Assembly (NCBI GenBank): GCA_020634165.1
Contig: JACKCF010000003.1
Coordinates: 248,001 to 312,000, forward strand
Length of the DNA: 64,000 nt
Reading direction: 5' to 3'
Source: Anaerolineaceae bacterium
GTDB lineage: Bacteria > Chloroflexota > Anaerolineae > Aggregatilineales > Phototrophicaceae
Part shown: in pieces, positions 25,062-33,729 of the stretch
How positions within the stretch are numbered: position 1 is the stretch's first letter
Layout of the letters: the number at the start of each line of letters is the position of its first letter
Made by a program: the position numbers and the translations under genes
The notes under the pieces: model-generated
Databases searched by the model: none
Seen by the model: only the letters and a program-made list of their open reading frames with translations
What the model was told of the DNA's origin: nothing

Positions 25062-25763
25062 ATGGGTACTAACAAACCGCTCGTCCTGGTGGTTGATGAT
25101 GAAAAAGACATCGTATCGGTCTTACAGGGCTACCTGCAACAAGCGAATTATGATGTAAAGACCGCCTACAATGGCGAAACAGCCCTACAGATCATGCGGC
25201 ATGACCATCCTGATATGGTGATTCTCGATATTATGATGCCCCAACGGGATGGCCTGGACGTCTTGCGGACCGCGCGCAGCGACGAGCGGTTGAAAGATGT
25301 ATCCATCATCTTGCTGACGGCACGTATTGATGATACAGATAAAATTATCGGGCTGGAATTGGGCGCTGATGATTATGTGACGAAGCCCTTCAATCCGCGT
25401 GAGGTTGTGGCACGTGTGCGGACCGTTTTGCGGCGCGCCAACAAGGAAGAAGATGCTTCACAGTTAAGGTGTGGCGCATTGTTTATGAACCTGAATACGC
25501 GCGAGACGTATCTGGATGACACATTCATCAAGCTCACGCCAACAGAATACACGATCATGAAGTTGCTCATGGCCCACCCTGGTTATGTATTCACACGGGA
25601 AGAACTGGCTGAACATGCTTTTGGCTACAGTGTAGATACAATGGAACGCACGCTCGACAATCACATTCGCAATATCCGCAAGAAGATTGAACCTGATCCC
25701 TCTAGCCCCATTTACCTGCATACGGTATATGGTGTAGGCTATCGACTGGCAGATGAGCGATGA
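25062..25763 (+). CDS. OmpR/PhoB-type response regulator
   Basis: A 233-residue regulator: receiver domain with acidic pair Asp12/Asp13, phospho-acceptor Asp56 (MVILDIMMPQ) and Lys108 (VTKPFN), then a winged-helix DNA-binding domain (LTPTEYTIMKLLMAHPGYVFTREEL, RTLDNHIRNIRKKI). The stop overlaps the kinase start by 4 bases (ATGA). Direct repeats with an 11-base period upstream of this gene and of two other units in the block are the type of site such regulators bind as tandem dimers, so these units are its likely regulon. Confidence 0.92.
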   Translation: MGTNKPLVLVVDDEKDIVSVLQGYLQQANYDVKTAYNGETALQIMRHDHPDMVILDIMMPQRDGLDVLRTARSDERLKDVSIILLTARIDDTDKIIGLELGADDYVTKPFNPREVVARVRTVLRRANKEEDASQLRCGALFMNLNTRETYLDDTFIKLTPTEYTIMKLLMAHPGYVFTREELAEHAFGYSVDTMERTLDNHIRNIRKKIEPDPSSPIYLHTVYGVGYRLADER

Positions 25764-26857
25764 ACCGTCTTTGGATCAAGCTGAGTATTGCCGTTGGCAT
25801 TATCATCATTTTCAGCAATGTATTCATTGGCGTGGCGATGCTCTTGATCCACCAAACCGCCATTACTGAATACATCCTGCAGCTTAAAGAGCTTGCGATT
25901 GCGAATGATCTTCCCTTCCCTAATAACCCGATCACCTTTGTGATACGCCGCTATAATGGAATCATGCTTGGGTTATTGGTCGCTTCTTCGGCGGCGGTTG
26001 TGTTCGGCATCATTGTAAACTGGCTGCTGACTACCCCGCTCATGAGGCTGGCAGATCATGTGCGGCAATACGGCAAGAGTGACCTTAGCAATCGGGTGCA
26101 AGTTGAAGGTTCACGGGAAATACGTGAAGTTGCCCAGGCATTTAATGAAGTTGCTGCCAACCTCGAACACACTGAACAACTACGGCGGTCCCTCGTCAGT
26201 GATGTCGCGCATGAGTTGCGCACACCTCTTAGCGTCCTCCAAGCCAATACACTGGCAATCCTGGACGGTGTCGTCCCAAATGATGACGATCAAATCGCCA
26301 AGATATACAACCAGACGCGCCATTTAACGCGCCTGGTCAATGATCTGCATGAGCTATCTCTGGCTGAGGCCAAAGCTATGACATTGAACCTGCGGGAGGT
26401 GGATGTAACGCATCTTATTCAGGAACTACATGAAACTTTCCAGACATCAGCCAAGCAAAAGCACATTGATCTCACTGTGCATATTCAGCATGTGCTGCCG
26501 ACGCTGACCATTGACCCGGATCGAATCCGTCAGGTTTTGCGCAACCTACTGGCTAATGCACTCCGGCACACACCAGAGAATGGCAAAATCACGATCCATG
26601 CTTCTCGAACCAGCGAGGAGGTGCTGATTGAGGTTGAAGATACAGGCGAGGGCATTGCAGACGACCAGCTATCCCATATCTTTGAGCGCTTCTATCGAAC
26701 AGACGCCAGCCGATCACGCGATATGGGCGGCACAGGGTTGGGATTAGCAATTTGCAAATCACTCGTCGAATTGCATAGCGGCGCGATCACGGCTCGGAAC
26801 AGTGCCCAGCATGGCGCCATCTTCCAGGTTACGCTGCCGATATCATCACTGGCGTGA
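25760..26857 (+). CDS. Sensor histidine kinase (HAMP/HisKA)
   Basis: A 365-residue kinase with membrane segments at about 8-30 and 68-92, a short extracytoplasmic loop of about 35 residues between them, HAMP (about 90-145), phospho-acceptor His151 in DVAHELRTPL and an ATPase domain with N-box LLANALRHTPENG and G-box G-T-G-L-G-L-A-I. The outer loop is too small for a large ligand domain, so the signal may be membrane-derived or passed by a partner, possibly the SH3b/binding-fold protein encoded upstream. Translationally coupled to its regulator. Confidence 0.9.
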   Translation: MNRLWIKLSIAVGIIIIFSNVFIGVAMLLIHQTAITEYILQLKELAIANDLPFPNNPITFVIRRYNGIMLGLLVASSAAVVFGIIVNWLLTTPLMRLADHVRQYGKSDLSNRVQVEGSREIREVAQAFNEVAANLEHTEQLRRSLVSDVAHELRTPLSVLQANTLAILDGVVPNDDDQIAKIYNQTRHLTRLVNDLHELSLAEAKAMTLNLREVDVTHLIQELHETFQTSAKQKHIDLTVHIQHVLPTLTIDPDRIRQVLRNLLANALRHTPENGKITIHASRTSEEVLIEVEDTGEGIADDQLSHIFERFYRTDASRSRDMGGTGLGLAICKSLVELHSGAITARNSAQHGAIFQVTLPISSLA

Positions 26858-26923
26858 CTTCATTTCCAAGCGTGGCAAGGATTTCTGGCACCTTCCATCC
26901 CTGCTCATCTACTCTCTAATTAT

Positions 26924-26981
26924 TTGACGCGGTAAACGTTTTCTGTTATATTATTTTTCAGTACGGTAAACGTTTACCGTA
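26924..26981 (+). promoter_or_regulatory. Autoregulated promoter with LacI-type operators
   Basis: TTGACG (26924-26929) and TATATT (26947-26952), spaced 17 bp, form a strong promoter. A perfect 20-bp palindrome TACGGTAAACGTTTACCGTA (26962-26981) covers the predicted start, and a second, imperfect copy (CGGTAAACGTTTTC) fills the -35/-10 spacer. Binding of the LacI protein encoded 30 bases downstream would block its own transcription. Confidence 0.75.
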
Positions 26982-27010
26982 AAATAATTTCTTTGAAAGC
27001 ATTTGGTATT

Positions 27011-28096
27011 ATGCCTGTTACGATTCGCCAAGTTTCTGAAGCAGCCGGGGTTTCTGTCGCAACAGTTTCACGTGCTTTAAACGACAGCGACCACCCCGTG
27101 AATGCTGAAACGAAACAGCGCATTTTGGATATTGCTGAAAAACTAGGCTATCACCCCAACCACATTGCCCGCAGCTTACGTGCGGACCGATCCCCCATTA
27201 TTGGCATCATCTGTGATGACATCACCAGTCCTTTTACGACGATGATTGTGCGTGGCATCCAAGATCGCCTCAAAGCCGATGGTTACTTTTGCGTCGTCAT
27301 CAATACAGACTGGGACCCGATTGACGAACAACGCGCGATTAAGGATATGGCGGGCTATTTGATTGAGGGGATCATTTTTGCGGAGACTTTTCATCAGTTT
27401 GCAAGTGACGAACTGAACGTCAATGACAAAAAGTGTGTCTTTGTCCATCGCCTTTTCCCCAAAGGCTTCCCCCATTCGGTGATTCCCGATGAACTGTACG
27501 GGGGGCGACTGGCCGTAAATCACCTCATTCAATTGGGGCATCGGCGTATTGGTTATATCAATGGCTCGGAAGATTATTATTCTTCGGAAGAACGGCTTTT
27601 GGGTTATAAGACGATATTGAAAGAGAATGGGATCGCCTTTGATCCAGCGCTCGTTGAGTATGGACATTTTGAAGTTGAACAGGGTTATGTGGCTGCCAAC
27701 AAGCTGCTTGAACTTCCCGAACCTCCGACAGCGATTTTTGCGGCCAACGATTTGATGGCTCTGGGAACCATCTATGCCGCCCAGGACAAAGGCCTGCACT
27801 TATCCGACGACCTGGCTATCGTTGGCTACGATAACCAGCGTATCGCAACAATTTCGCGGCCAACGTTGACAACCGTTACCTTGCCCTGTTTTGAAATGGG
27901 ACAGGCCTCCGCAGAGCTATTGCTCGCCTTATTAAATAATGAGGCCACTGATAGTCAGGAAATCAAGATTAAGGGCGAACTACTCATCCGTGAATCCTGC
28001 GGCGCAAAAACGAAAGACACTGTCTCAGCGCCCAAGAAGCCATCCAGAGCAGATCGCTTTAATTTATTGAATGCTCAAAATGATACGAAAGGATGA
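27011..28096 (+). CDS. LacI-family regulator of the arabinoside locus
   Basis: A 361-residue LacI protein; ATG 27011 gives the usual start MPVTIRQVSEAAGVSVATVS (TTG 26993 would add six residues). Helix-turn-helix and hinge (NHIARSLRADRSP) precede a sensor domain. The C-terminal 25 residues (KPSRADRFNLLNAQNDTKG) are a basic tail beyond the usual end. It precedes a sugar importer and two arabinoside-type glycosidases on the same strand. Its own promoter carries its palindromic operator; I did not find a second copy in the 261-bp gap before the binding-protein gene. Confidence 0.87.
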   Translation: MPVTIRQVSEAAGVSVATVSRALNDSDHPVNAETKQRILDIAEKLGYHPNHIARSLRADRSPIIGIICDDITSPFTTMIVRGIQDRLKADGYFCVVINTDWDPIDEQRAIKDMAGYLIEGIIFAETFHQFASDELNVNDKKCVFVHRLFPKGFPHSVIPDELYGGRLAVNHLIQLGHRRIGYINGSEDYYSSEERLLGYKTILKENGIAFDPALVEYGHFEVEQGYVAANKLLELPEPPTAIFAANDLMALGTIYAAQDKGLHLSDDLAIVGYDNQRIATISRPTLTTVTLPCFEMGQASAELLLALLNNEATDSQEIKIKGELLIRESCGAKTKDTVSAPKKPSRADRFNLLNAQNDTKG

Positions 28097-28357
28097 TGAT
28101 CGACCCATTTCGCTGCTACGAATGCACTCTTAATTAACCGAAGAAGAAGATGCAATCCACTAGATAGCTTGGCGGCTCTGCGAATTGCATCTACGAGGAG
28201 GACGAATGCCCATCCCATATAAAGTGTAACAAATATGGTCAACATCACAACGATGTGGCCGATGTATTGCCTATGAAGTTGGCTCTTACGCAGGTATGTG
28301 GTGTGTTCACATGCCTAAATTAAATCGACAGAACTACTATCATTTAAGGAGAAATCC
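28097..28357 (+). other. Leader region before the sugar-binding protein gene
   Basis: This 261-base gap holds no recognisable gene. It contains a 9-bp inverted repeat AGATGCAAT (28148-28156) / ATTGCATCT (28184-28192), then a strong GAGGAGG ribosome site before a seven-codon frame MPIPYKV (28206-28229), and a shorter inverted repeat ATGTG/CACAT at 28296-28312. A consensus promoter was not obvious. The arrangement could be a regulatory leader, or chance. Confidence 0.3.
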
Positions 28358-29701
28358 ATGAAGTTGCTACAGCGGTTGCTACCTGTATTCCTCATTTTAT
28401 GTCTTGTGAGCACTGGCATTGGCGTCATGGCTCAAGATGTCGTCGAAATTGATTTTTCGATCTGGGCAGGCTGCGAAAGTTCCGAAGGTCTGGCCATACA
28501 GAATGCCATTGATGCCTATGAAGCAGATAATCCCAATGTCAAGGTCAACCTAATATGCATCGCCGGTGATGGCTATCAGGAGAGAATTTCCGCCATGATC
28601 GCGAGCGGCACTAATCCTGATATGGGCTACCTGAATGAAGCCATCGCGCTCGAATGGGCCAGTGAAGGCGCACTGCTGGACCTGACCGAGTACTTCCAGA
28701 ATGATCCAGTTGCCTCTGCACGGTTGCCACAAAGCTTCTACCGTTATGGCGATAACCAAATCCTTGGCACGAACACGGCTGGTGAAATTATGCTGCTGTT
28801 CTACAACAAGGACAATTTTGACGCCGCAGGGCTGGATTATCCGCCGACAAACGCAGCCGATGCCTGGACATGGGAAGAATTTGTTGACGTTTGCCAACAA
28901 CTGACGATTGACCGCAATGGAAACAACGCGGCCAGCGCAGAATTCGACCCCGAAAATATTGATACCTACGGCTGCAACACCGGTACATGGTGGGCAGCTT
29001 ACCACCCGCTGTTGGTTTCAAATGGCGCAGATATCTTCAGTGAAGATGGCATGCAAGTCGTACTCAACAGCCCTGAGGCCCAGGAAGTCTTCCAGTCGAT
29101 TTATGACCTGATGTATGTCTATCATGTCATGCCATCACCGGCAGCATTCCAGGCTCGTCAGGATGTTGGTCTGCAAACAGGCAAGCTCGCCATGCAGATT
29201 GACGGTCACTGGACCACATCGTCGCTTGCGGACACCGAGGGTCTCAATTTCGGCATTGGTGTCCTGCCGCGCTTTGACGAACCTGTGACCACCTTCCTGG
29301 GTGGCGTGACGGTTATCTTCGCCAATACGGAACACCCGAATGAGGTCTTTGAGTTCTACACCTATCACAATGATCCCGAATACGTGCCGATGTACTCCGA
29401 TGGGTTGTGGATGCCGCTGACCGAGGAATACTACACCGATCCTGTGAAGCGCGATGAGTGGCTGCACGGTCAAGAAGGCGTTTATCCAGAAGGTGTGGAA
29501 GATTCGATTGTTGATTACACCCTCAACTACGCCGTTCAGGCCCCGATTTATTGGGTCAAGAACTGGCCACAAATCATGGACGAGGCTATTGGTCCGGCCA
29601 TTGAAGCGATCTTTGCCGATGAGATGAGCGTTGCCGATGGCCTTAATCAGGCTGTCGAGATGGGTAACGCCCTGACTGAAGGCCGTTGGGTCAATCCATA
29701 A
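28358..29701 (+). CDS. Extracellular sugar-binding protein (family 1)
   Basis: A 447-residue SBP_bac_1-type protein, starting after a GGAGAAA ribosome site. The signal peptide (1-27) ends V-M-A-Q-D with no lipobox Cys. Family marks include the YQERISAMIASGTNPDMGYL block, the F-Y-N-K-D-N-F hinge strand and A-D-A-W-T-W-E-E-F. It delivers an oligosaccharide to the two permeases encoded downstream; the GH127 and GH2 genes that follow suggest an arabinose-containing oligosaccharide (inferred). A hairpin at 29717 separates it from the permease genes. Confidence 0.88.
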   Translation: MKLLQRLLPVFLILCLVSTGIGVMAQDVVEIDFSIWAGCESSEGLAIQNAIDAYEADNPNVKVNLICIAGDGYQERISAMIASGTNPDMGYLNEAIALEWASEGALLDLTEYFQNDPVASARLPQSFYRYGDNQILGTNTAGEIMLLFYNKDNFDAAGLDYPPTNAADAWTWEEFVDVCQQLTIDRNGNNAASAEFDPENIDTYGCNTGTWWAAYHPLLVSNGADIFSEDGMQVVLNSPEAQEVFQSIYDLMYVYHVMPSPAAFQARQDVGLQTGKLAMQIDGHWTTSSLADTEGLNFGIGVLPRFDEPVTTFLGGVTVIFANTEHPNEVFEFYTYHNDPEYVPMYSDGLWMPLTEEYYTDPVKRDEWLHGQEGVYPEGVEDSIVDYTLNYAVQAPIYWVKNWPQIMDEAIGPAIEAIFADEMSVADGLNQAVEMGNALTEGRWVNP

Positions 29702-29716
29702 ACCCATAGTTATCCT

Positions 29717-29751
29717 GTTGGTCCCGGACCATGGCGTGGGTCGGGACCAAC
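29717..29751 (+). terminator. Hairpin between sugar-binding and permease genes
   Basis: GTTGGTCCCG (29717-29726) pairs with CGGGACCAAC (29742-29751), and the stem extends inward with one bulge. No T run follows. It lies in the same position as the hairpins at 7420 and 55436, after a binding-protein gene, suggesting partial termination or transcript-end protection. Confidence 0.7.
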
Positions 29752-29792
29752 ATCTCCTTATAGAGACAAGTTATTTATCAAGGAAACTTACA

Positions 29793-30728
29793 GTGGAAAA
29801 TGTGGCCAGTAAGGGTCGAGTCGCTCAAGAACAAAGGGGATTATCGAGGAAGCAGCGAAATCTGTTATGGGGGCTACTTTTCACGTCACCGGCTATCATT
29901 GGGTTCTTCCTGTGGCAATTTGGCCCCATCATGGCAGCCATCGGCATCAGCCTGACTGAATGGAAAATCGTCGGGACGCCGGAATGGATTGGCCTCGCAA
30001 ATTACCAAAAGATTTTTACAACAGACCCTCTGTTTCTAAAGTCCGTAAGCGTAACATTGATCTATACCGCTTTAAGTGTGCCAGCCAGCATCGCCTTTGC
30101 TTTTTTCCTCGCGGTACTGCTGGATCAAAAAGTCCGATTGCTGCCCGTGTTCCGCACAATCTTCTATCTTCCTTCGATTGTGCCCTTCATTGCATCCAGC
30201 TACCTGTGGTTGTGGCTGTTTAACCCGGACTTCGGCGCACTGAACGCGATTATAAGGCCGCTCGGACTTCCAGAGTCAAAATGGATTTTTGCAAGTGATT
30301 CGGTGCTGCCCTCGTTGGCTCTCATGAGCCTGTGGGGGGTTGGCGGTACGATGCTGATCTTCCTGGCAGGTTTGCAAGGTGTGCCGAAACAGTTATACGA
30401 AGCGGTCGAGGTCGATGGTGGGAATGTCTGGCACAAGATGAGGCATGTGACTATTCCGATCATGACGCCGGTCATCTTCTTCAACTTTGTCCTGACGACC
30501 ATCAACACCTTGCAGACCTTTACGCAGCCTTTCGTTATGACCCAGGGTGGCCCCAATAACGCCAGTCTCTTTTATGTGCTTTACCTCTATCGCAAAGCCT
30601 TCAGACAGTCCGACATGGGTTATGCCTCTGCTTTGTCGATTATTCTACTGCTCATCATTGGTGTGCTCACTTACATCATCTTCCGCACATCCTCATTGTG
30701 GGTGTTTTATGAGGGAGAAAGAGACTGA
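29793..30728 (+). CDS. Sugar ABC importer permease 1 (MalF/UgpA type)
   Basis: A 311-residue permease. GTG 29793 is the best start: it has AAGGAAA nearby and avoids running through the preceding hairpin. Six membrane segments, beginning LLWGLLFTSPAIIGFFLWQF, and the coupling loop EAVEVDGGNVWHKMRHVTIP match the MalF class. Its last base is the first base of permease 2, so the two are coupled. No ATPase gene accompanies the set; such importers commonly share an MsmK/UgpC-type ATPase encoded elsewhere. Confidence 0.9.
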   Translation: MENVASKGRVAQEQRGLSRKQRNLLWGLLFTSPAIIGFFLWQFGPIMAAIGISLTEWKIVGTPEWIGLANYQKIFTTDPLFLKSVSVTLIYTALSVPASIAFAFFLAVLLDQKVRLLPVFRTIFYLPSIVPFIASSYLWLWLFNPDFGALNAIIRPLGLPESKWIFASDSVLPSLALMSLWGVGGTMLIFLAGLQGVPKQLYEAVEVDGGNVWHKMRHVTIPIMTPVIFFNFVLTTINTLQTFTQPFVMTQGGPNNASLFYVLYLYRKAFRQSDMGYASALSIILLLIIGVLTYIIFRTSSLWVFYEGERD

Positions 30729-31567
30729 TGACTATCCAGAGACAAACGATCTTTCGGACTGCACTCGCCTATTTCGGCCTGATTATGCTCAGCATCATCT
30801 TTTTGATCCCACTCTACTGGCTCGTGCGTAGTTCGCTGATGGATGATTCCACCATCTTTACATTTCCCCCGCAATGGATTCCGAATCCGGTAGCTTGGGA
30901 GAATTACGACTTTGCACTCTCGCGCTATCCATTATTCCAATATCTGGGGAATACCCTCACGATCCTGATTCCGGCACTGGTGGGAACGATTGTATCGGCG
31001 ACGCTTGTGGCTTATGGTTTTGCGCGTATCTCCTGGCCCGGACGCGATCTTGTCTTTGGGCTACTGCTATCCACGCTGATGCTGCCCTACGTCGTGACAT
31101 TAATTCCAACGTTCTTTATGTGGTCACGGCTGGGCTTTGTCGATACCTATGTCCCTCTGATCGTGCCATCGTGGTTTGGCGGCGGGATGTTCAATATCTT
31201 TTTGCTGCGGCAGTTTTTCCGCACTATTCCCCAGGATTATGATGAAGCGGCCACGCTGGACGGCGCTAATCATTTTCAGATTTTATGGCACCTGATTGTG
31301 CCGATGAGCCGTCCTGCAATTATCACAATTGCCATTTTCAGCTTCCTGCATCATTGGAACGACTTCCTGGGACCATTGATCTACATCAGCGATCCTGAGA
31401 AACAAACGCTTGCTTTGGGTCTGTCGAATTTCCAGGGCTACTACTCCGCAGAATGGGGGCACCTGATGGCCGCCTCGACGCTTATGATTCTGCCGATCAT
31501 TGTCCTGTTTTTCGTCGCCCAGAAGTACTTTATCAAGGGCATTGCCTTAGGTGGTCTCAAGGGCTAA
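30728..31567 (+). CDS. Sugar ABC importer permease 2 (MalG/UgpE type)
   Basis: A 279-residue permease with six membrane segments and the coupling loop E-A-A-T-L-D-G-A-N-H-F-Q-I-L-W-H-L-I-V-P, typical of MalG. Start ATG 30728 follows GAGGGAGAAAGA. It partners permease 1 and the binding protein encoded at 28358. About 170 bases separate it from the GH127 gene, including a hairpin at 31578-31602 and a TATAAT at 31659-31664 that may be a -10 box for the glycosidase genes. Confidence 0.9.
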   Translation: MTIQRQTIFRTALAYFGLIMLSIIFLIPLYWLVRSSLMDDSTIFTFPPQWIPNPVAWENYDFALSRYPLFQYLGNTLTILIPALVGTIVSATLVAYGFARISWPGRDLVFGLLLSTLMLPYVVTLIPTFFMWSRLGFVDTYVPLIVPSWFGGGMFNIFLLRQFFRTIPQDYDEAATLDGANHFQILWHLIVPMSRPAIITIAIFSFLHHWNDFLGPLIYISDPEKQTLALGLSNFQGYYSAEWGHLMAASTLMILPIIVLFFVAQKYFIKGIALGGLKG

Positions 31568-31577
31568 GTAGGCCTCT

Positions 31578-31602
31578 ATGTTCACATTTTCGAGGTGAAC
31601 AT
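31578..31602 (+). terminator. Hairpin after the permease genes
   Basis: ATGTTCAC (31578-31585) pairs with GTGAACAT (31595-31602) across 9 bases, 10 bases after the stop. There is no T run, so termination is uncertain. Confidence 0.45.
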
Positions 31603-31736
31603 GTGGAAGCAGATCATCGCGCTCTGATAAAATTGAGACTCTGCCTTCCTGAGGTGGTTATAATACTTGTAGCCAGTTTTTCAGGCACCAACCATCACTT
31701 ACTTTACATTAGCAAACATCGCAGCCGGAGAAGCAA

Positions 31737-33629
31737 ATGAGTAATAGCAAGTTGGATTATCCTATTCAGCCTGTCGCGTTTACAAATGTGCGGATTCAAG
31801 ACTCGTTCTGGTCACAGCGTATCCAGACATCTTGCGAAGTCACCATTCCCTCGAATTTCGAGAAGTCGGAATCAACAGGACGGATCGATAACTTCGCCAA
31901 AGCTGGCGGCCTGATGGAAGGAGCCTATGAGGGCATGTGGTTTAACGACTCCGATGTTTTCAAGATCATTGAAGGCGCTGCATATGCCCTGCAATATGCC
32001 TACAATCCTGAGCTTGATGCCTACCTGGACGGTTTAATTGCGAAAATCGCTGCCGCACAGGAAGCTGATGGCTATCTTTATACACCCCGCACCATTGACC
32101 CAGATAATGTACCAGAAGAATCTGGCCCGTCGCGCTGGTCAAAGCTCTACATGAGCCACGAACTGTATAACGTGGGCCATATGTACGAAGCTGCTGTTGC
32201 GCACTTCCAGGCAACTGGCAAACAATCCTTGCTGAATGTCGCCATAAAAAACGCTGATTTTATAGCGACTGTGTTTGGACCAGAAGGTATTCGGGATGTT
32301 CCAGGGCACCAGGAAATTGAAATCGGGCTGGTGAGGCTCGCGCGGATCACCGGAAACGATAAGTATCTCGAACTCGCTCAGTTCTTCCTTGATGAACGGG
32401 GCAAGGCGAATGGTCAACGATTAGGCGGGGCATACCTTCAGGATCATCTGCCAGTGATTGAGCAGGATGAGGCCGTTGGGCACGCTGTCCGTGCTATATA
32501 TATGTACACGGCCATGGCGGATATTGCCGCGCTGACCGGGGATACTGCCTATTATGATGCTGTTATGGCCCTGTGGGAGAATGTCGTCTACCAGAAGCTC
32601 GCGATCACAGGCGGCACCGGCGCACTACATGAAGGTGAAGCATTTGGAGCCAATTACCATCTCCCAAATCTGACAGCCTATAATGAAACCTGCGCAGCAA
32701 TTGCCAATATCTTCTGGAACCACCGTCTGTTTTTGTTGACAGGCGAAGCTAAATACATTGATGTGCTGGAACGCACGCTTTACAACGGCTTTCTTTCTGG
32801 CGTCAGTTTATCTGGAACAGAATTCTTTTATGTGAACCCGCTAGCAAGCGATGGCAAATATCACTTCAATGCGGATAACAGCATCACACGTCAGCCCTGG
32901 TTCAATTGTTCGTGCTGCCCAACAAATGTTGTGCGTTTACTGCCCTCACTATCCGGTTATATTTACGCAGTAAAAGATGCCTCCCTCTATGTCAATCTGT
33001 ACATATCAAATAGTGCGAAGTTAGACATCGATGGAGCACCTGTTCAGGTTAAACAGGAAACCAGCTATCCCTGGGATGGTGTGATTAAGCTGACCATCGA
33101 AACACAAGCTGAGACACCTTTTGCTCTCCGGCTGCGGATACCTGGTTGGGCGGCAGGTCAGCCAGTACCTGGCACGCTGTACCACTATCTGGATGTACCC
33201 AGTGAAAGTGACATCATCATCAAGGTGAATGGTGACGTCATCGCGCCTGAAATTGCTGATGGTTATGCCGTGATCAAGAGCACATGGGGCGGCATCACCG
33301 ATGTTGAAATTCACTTGCCGATGATGATCCGCCGCGTGGTTGCCGATGAGCAGGTCCCCGATCTAGAAGGTAAAGTCGCGCTTGAAGTCGGGCCTATCGT
33401 GTATGCATTGGAAGAAGCTGACAATCATCAAGACGTTTTTGACCTGGCGCTCGATGACGATGCGGTACTCAAAGTTGAAAATCGGCCTGATCTGTTTGAT
33501 GGCATCAAAGTCATCGCGGGGACACTGGATTCGCAGGATGAGCTGGTCGCAATCCCCTATTATGCGTGGGGGCATCGGGATGTGGGCAAAATGACCGTTT
33601 GGATGGATCGCAAGACAAGCGCCAACTAA
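31737..33629 (+). CDS. hypBA1: GH127 beta-L-arabinofuranosidase
   Basis: A 630-residue protein of the DUF1680/GH127 class. The Zn-thiolate site is present: Glu317 and Cys319 in YNETCAA, and Cys393/Cys394 in N-C-S-C-C-P-T-N, equivalent to Glu338, Cys340, Cys417 (nucleophile) and Cys418 of HypBA1. An alpha/alpha barrel (to about 400) is followed by beta-sandwich domains. No signal peptide; it probably removes arabinofuranose from imported short glycans in the cytoplasm. It starts the glycosidase part of the locus, with the GH2 gene 100 bases downstream. Confidence 0.9.
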   Translation: MSNSKLDYPIQPVAFTNVRIQDSFWSQRIQTSCEVTIPSNFEKSESTGRIDNFAKAGGLMEGAYEGMWFNDSDVFKIIEGAAYALQYAYNPELDAYLDGLIAKIAAAQEADGYLYTPRTIDPDNVPEESGPSRWSKLYMSHELYNVGHMYEAAVAHFQATGKQSLLNVAIKNADFIATVFGPEGIRDVPGHQEIEIGLVRLARITGNDKYLELAQFFLDERGKANGQRLGGAYLQDHLPVIEQDEAVGHAVRAIYMYTAMADIAALTGDTAYYDAVMALWENVVYQKLAITGGTGALHEGEAFGANYHLPNLTAYNETCAAIANIFWNHRLFLLTGEAKYIDVLERTLYNGFLSGVSLSGTEFFYVNPLASDGKYHFNADNSITRQPWFNCSCCPTNVVRLLPSLSGYIYAVKDASLYVNLYISNSAKLDIDGAPVQVKQETSYPWDGVIKLTIETQAETPFALRLRIPGWAAGQPVPGTLYHYLDVPSESDIIIKVNGDVIAPEIADGYAVIKSTWGGITDVEIHLPMMIRRVVADEQVPDLEGKVALEVGPIVYALEEADNHQDVFDLALDDDAVLKVENRPDLFDGIKVIAGTLDSQDELVAIPYYAWGHRDVGKMTVWMDRKTSAN

Positions 33630-33729
33630 GTATTATTCTGGTAACAACGCAATACGGACGGCGAGCACAGGTCATTAGCAGCAGCCAACCGTCGTTATCA
33701 TCCATTGCCTATGTTTAGAAGGGTTTCGC

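Noticed and set aside
29718..29792. Longer start for sugar permease 1
   Set aside because: The extra codons run through a stable hairpin and lack a ribosome site; GTG 29793 has one.
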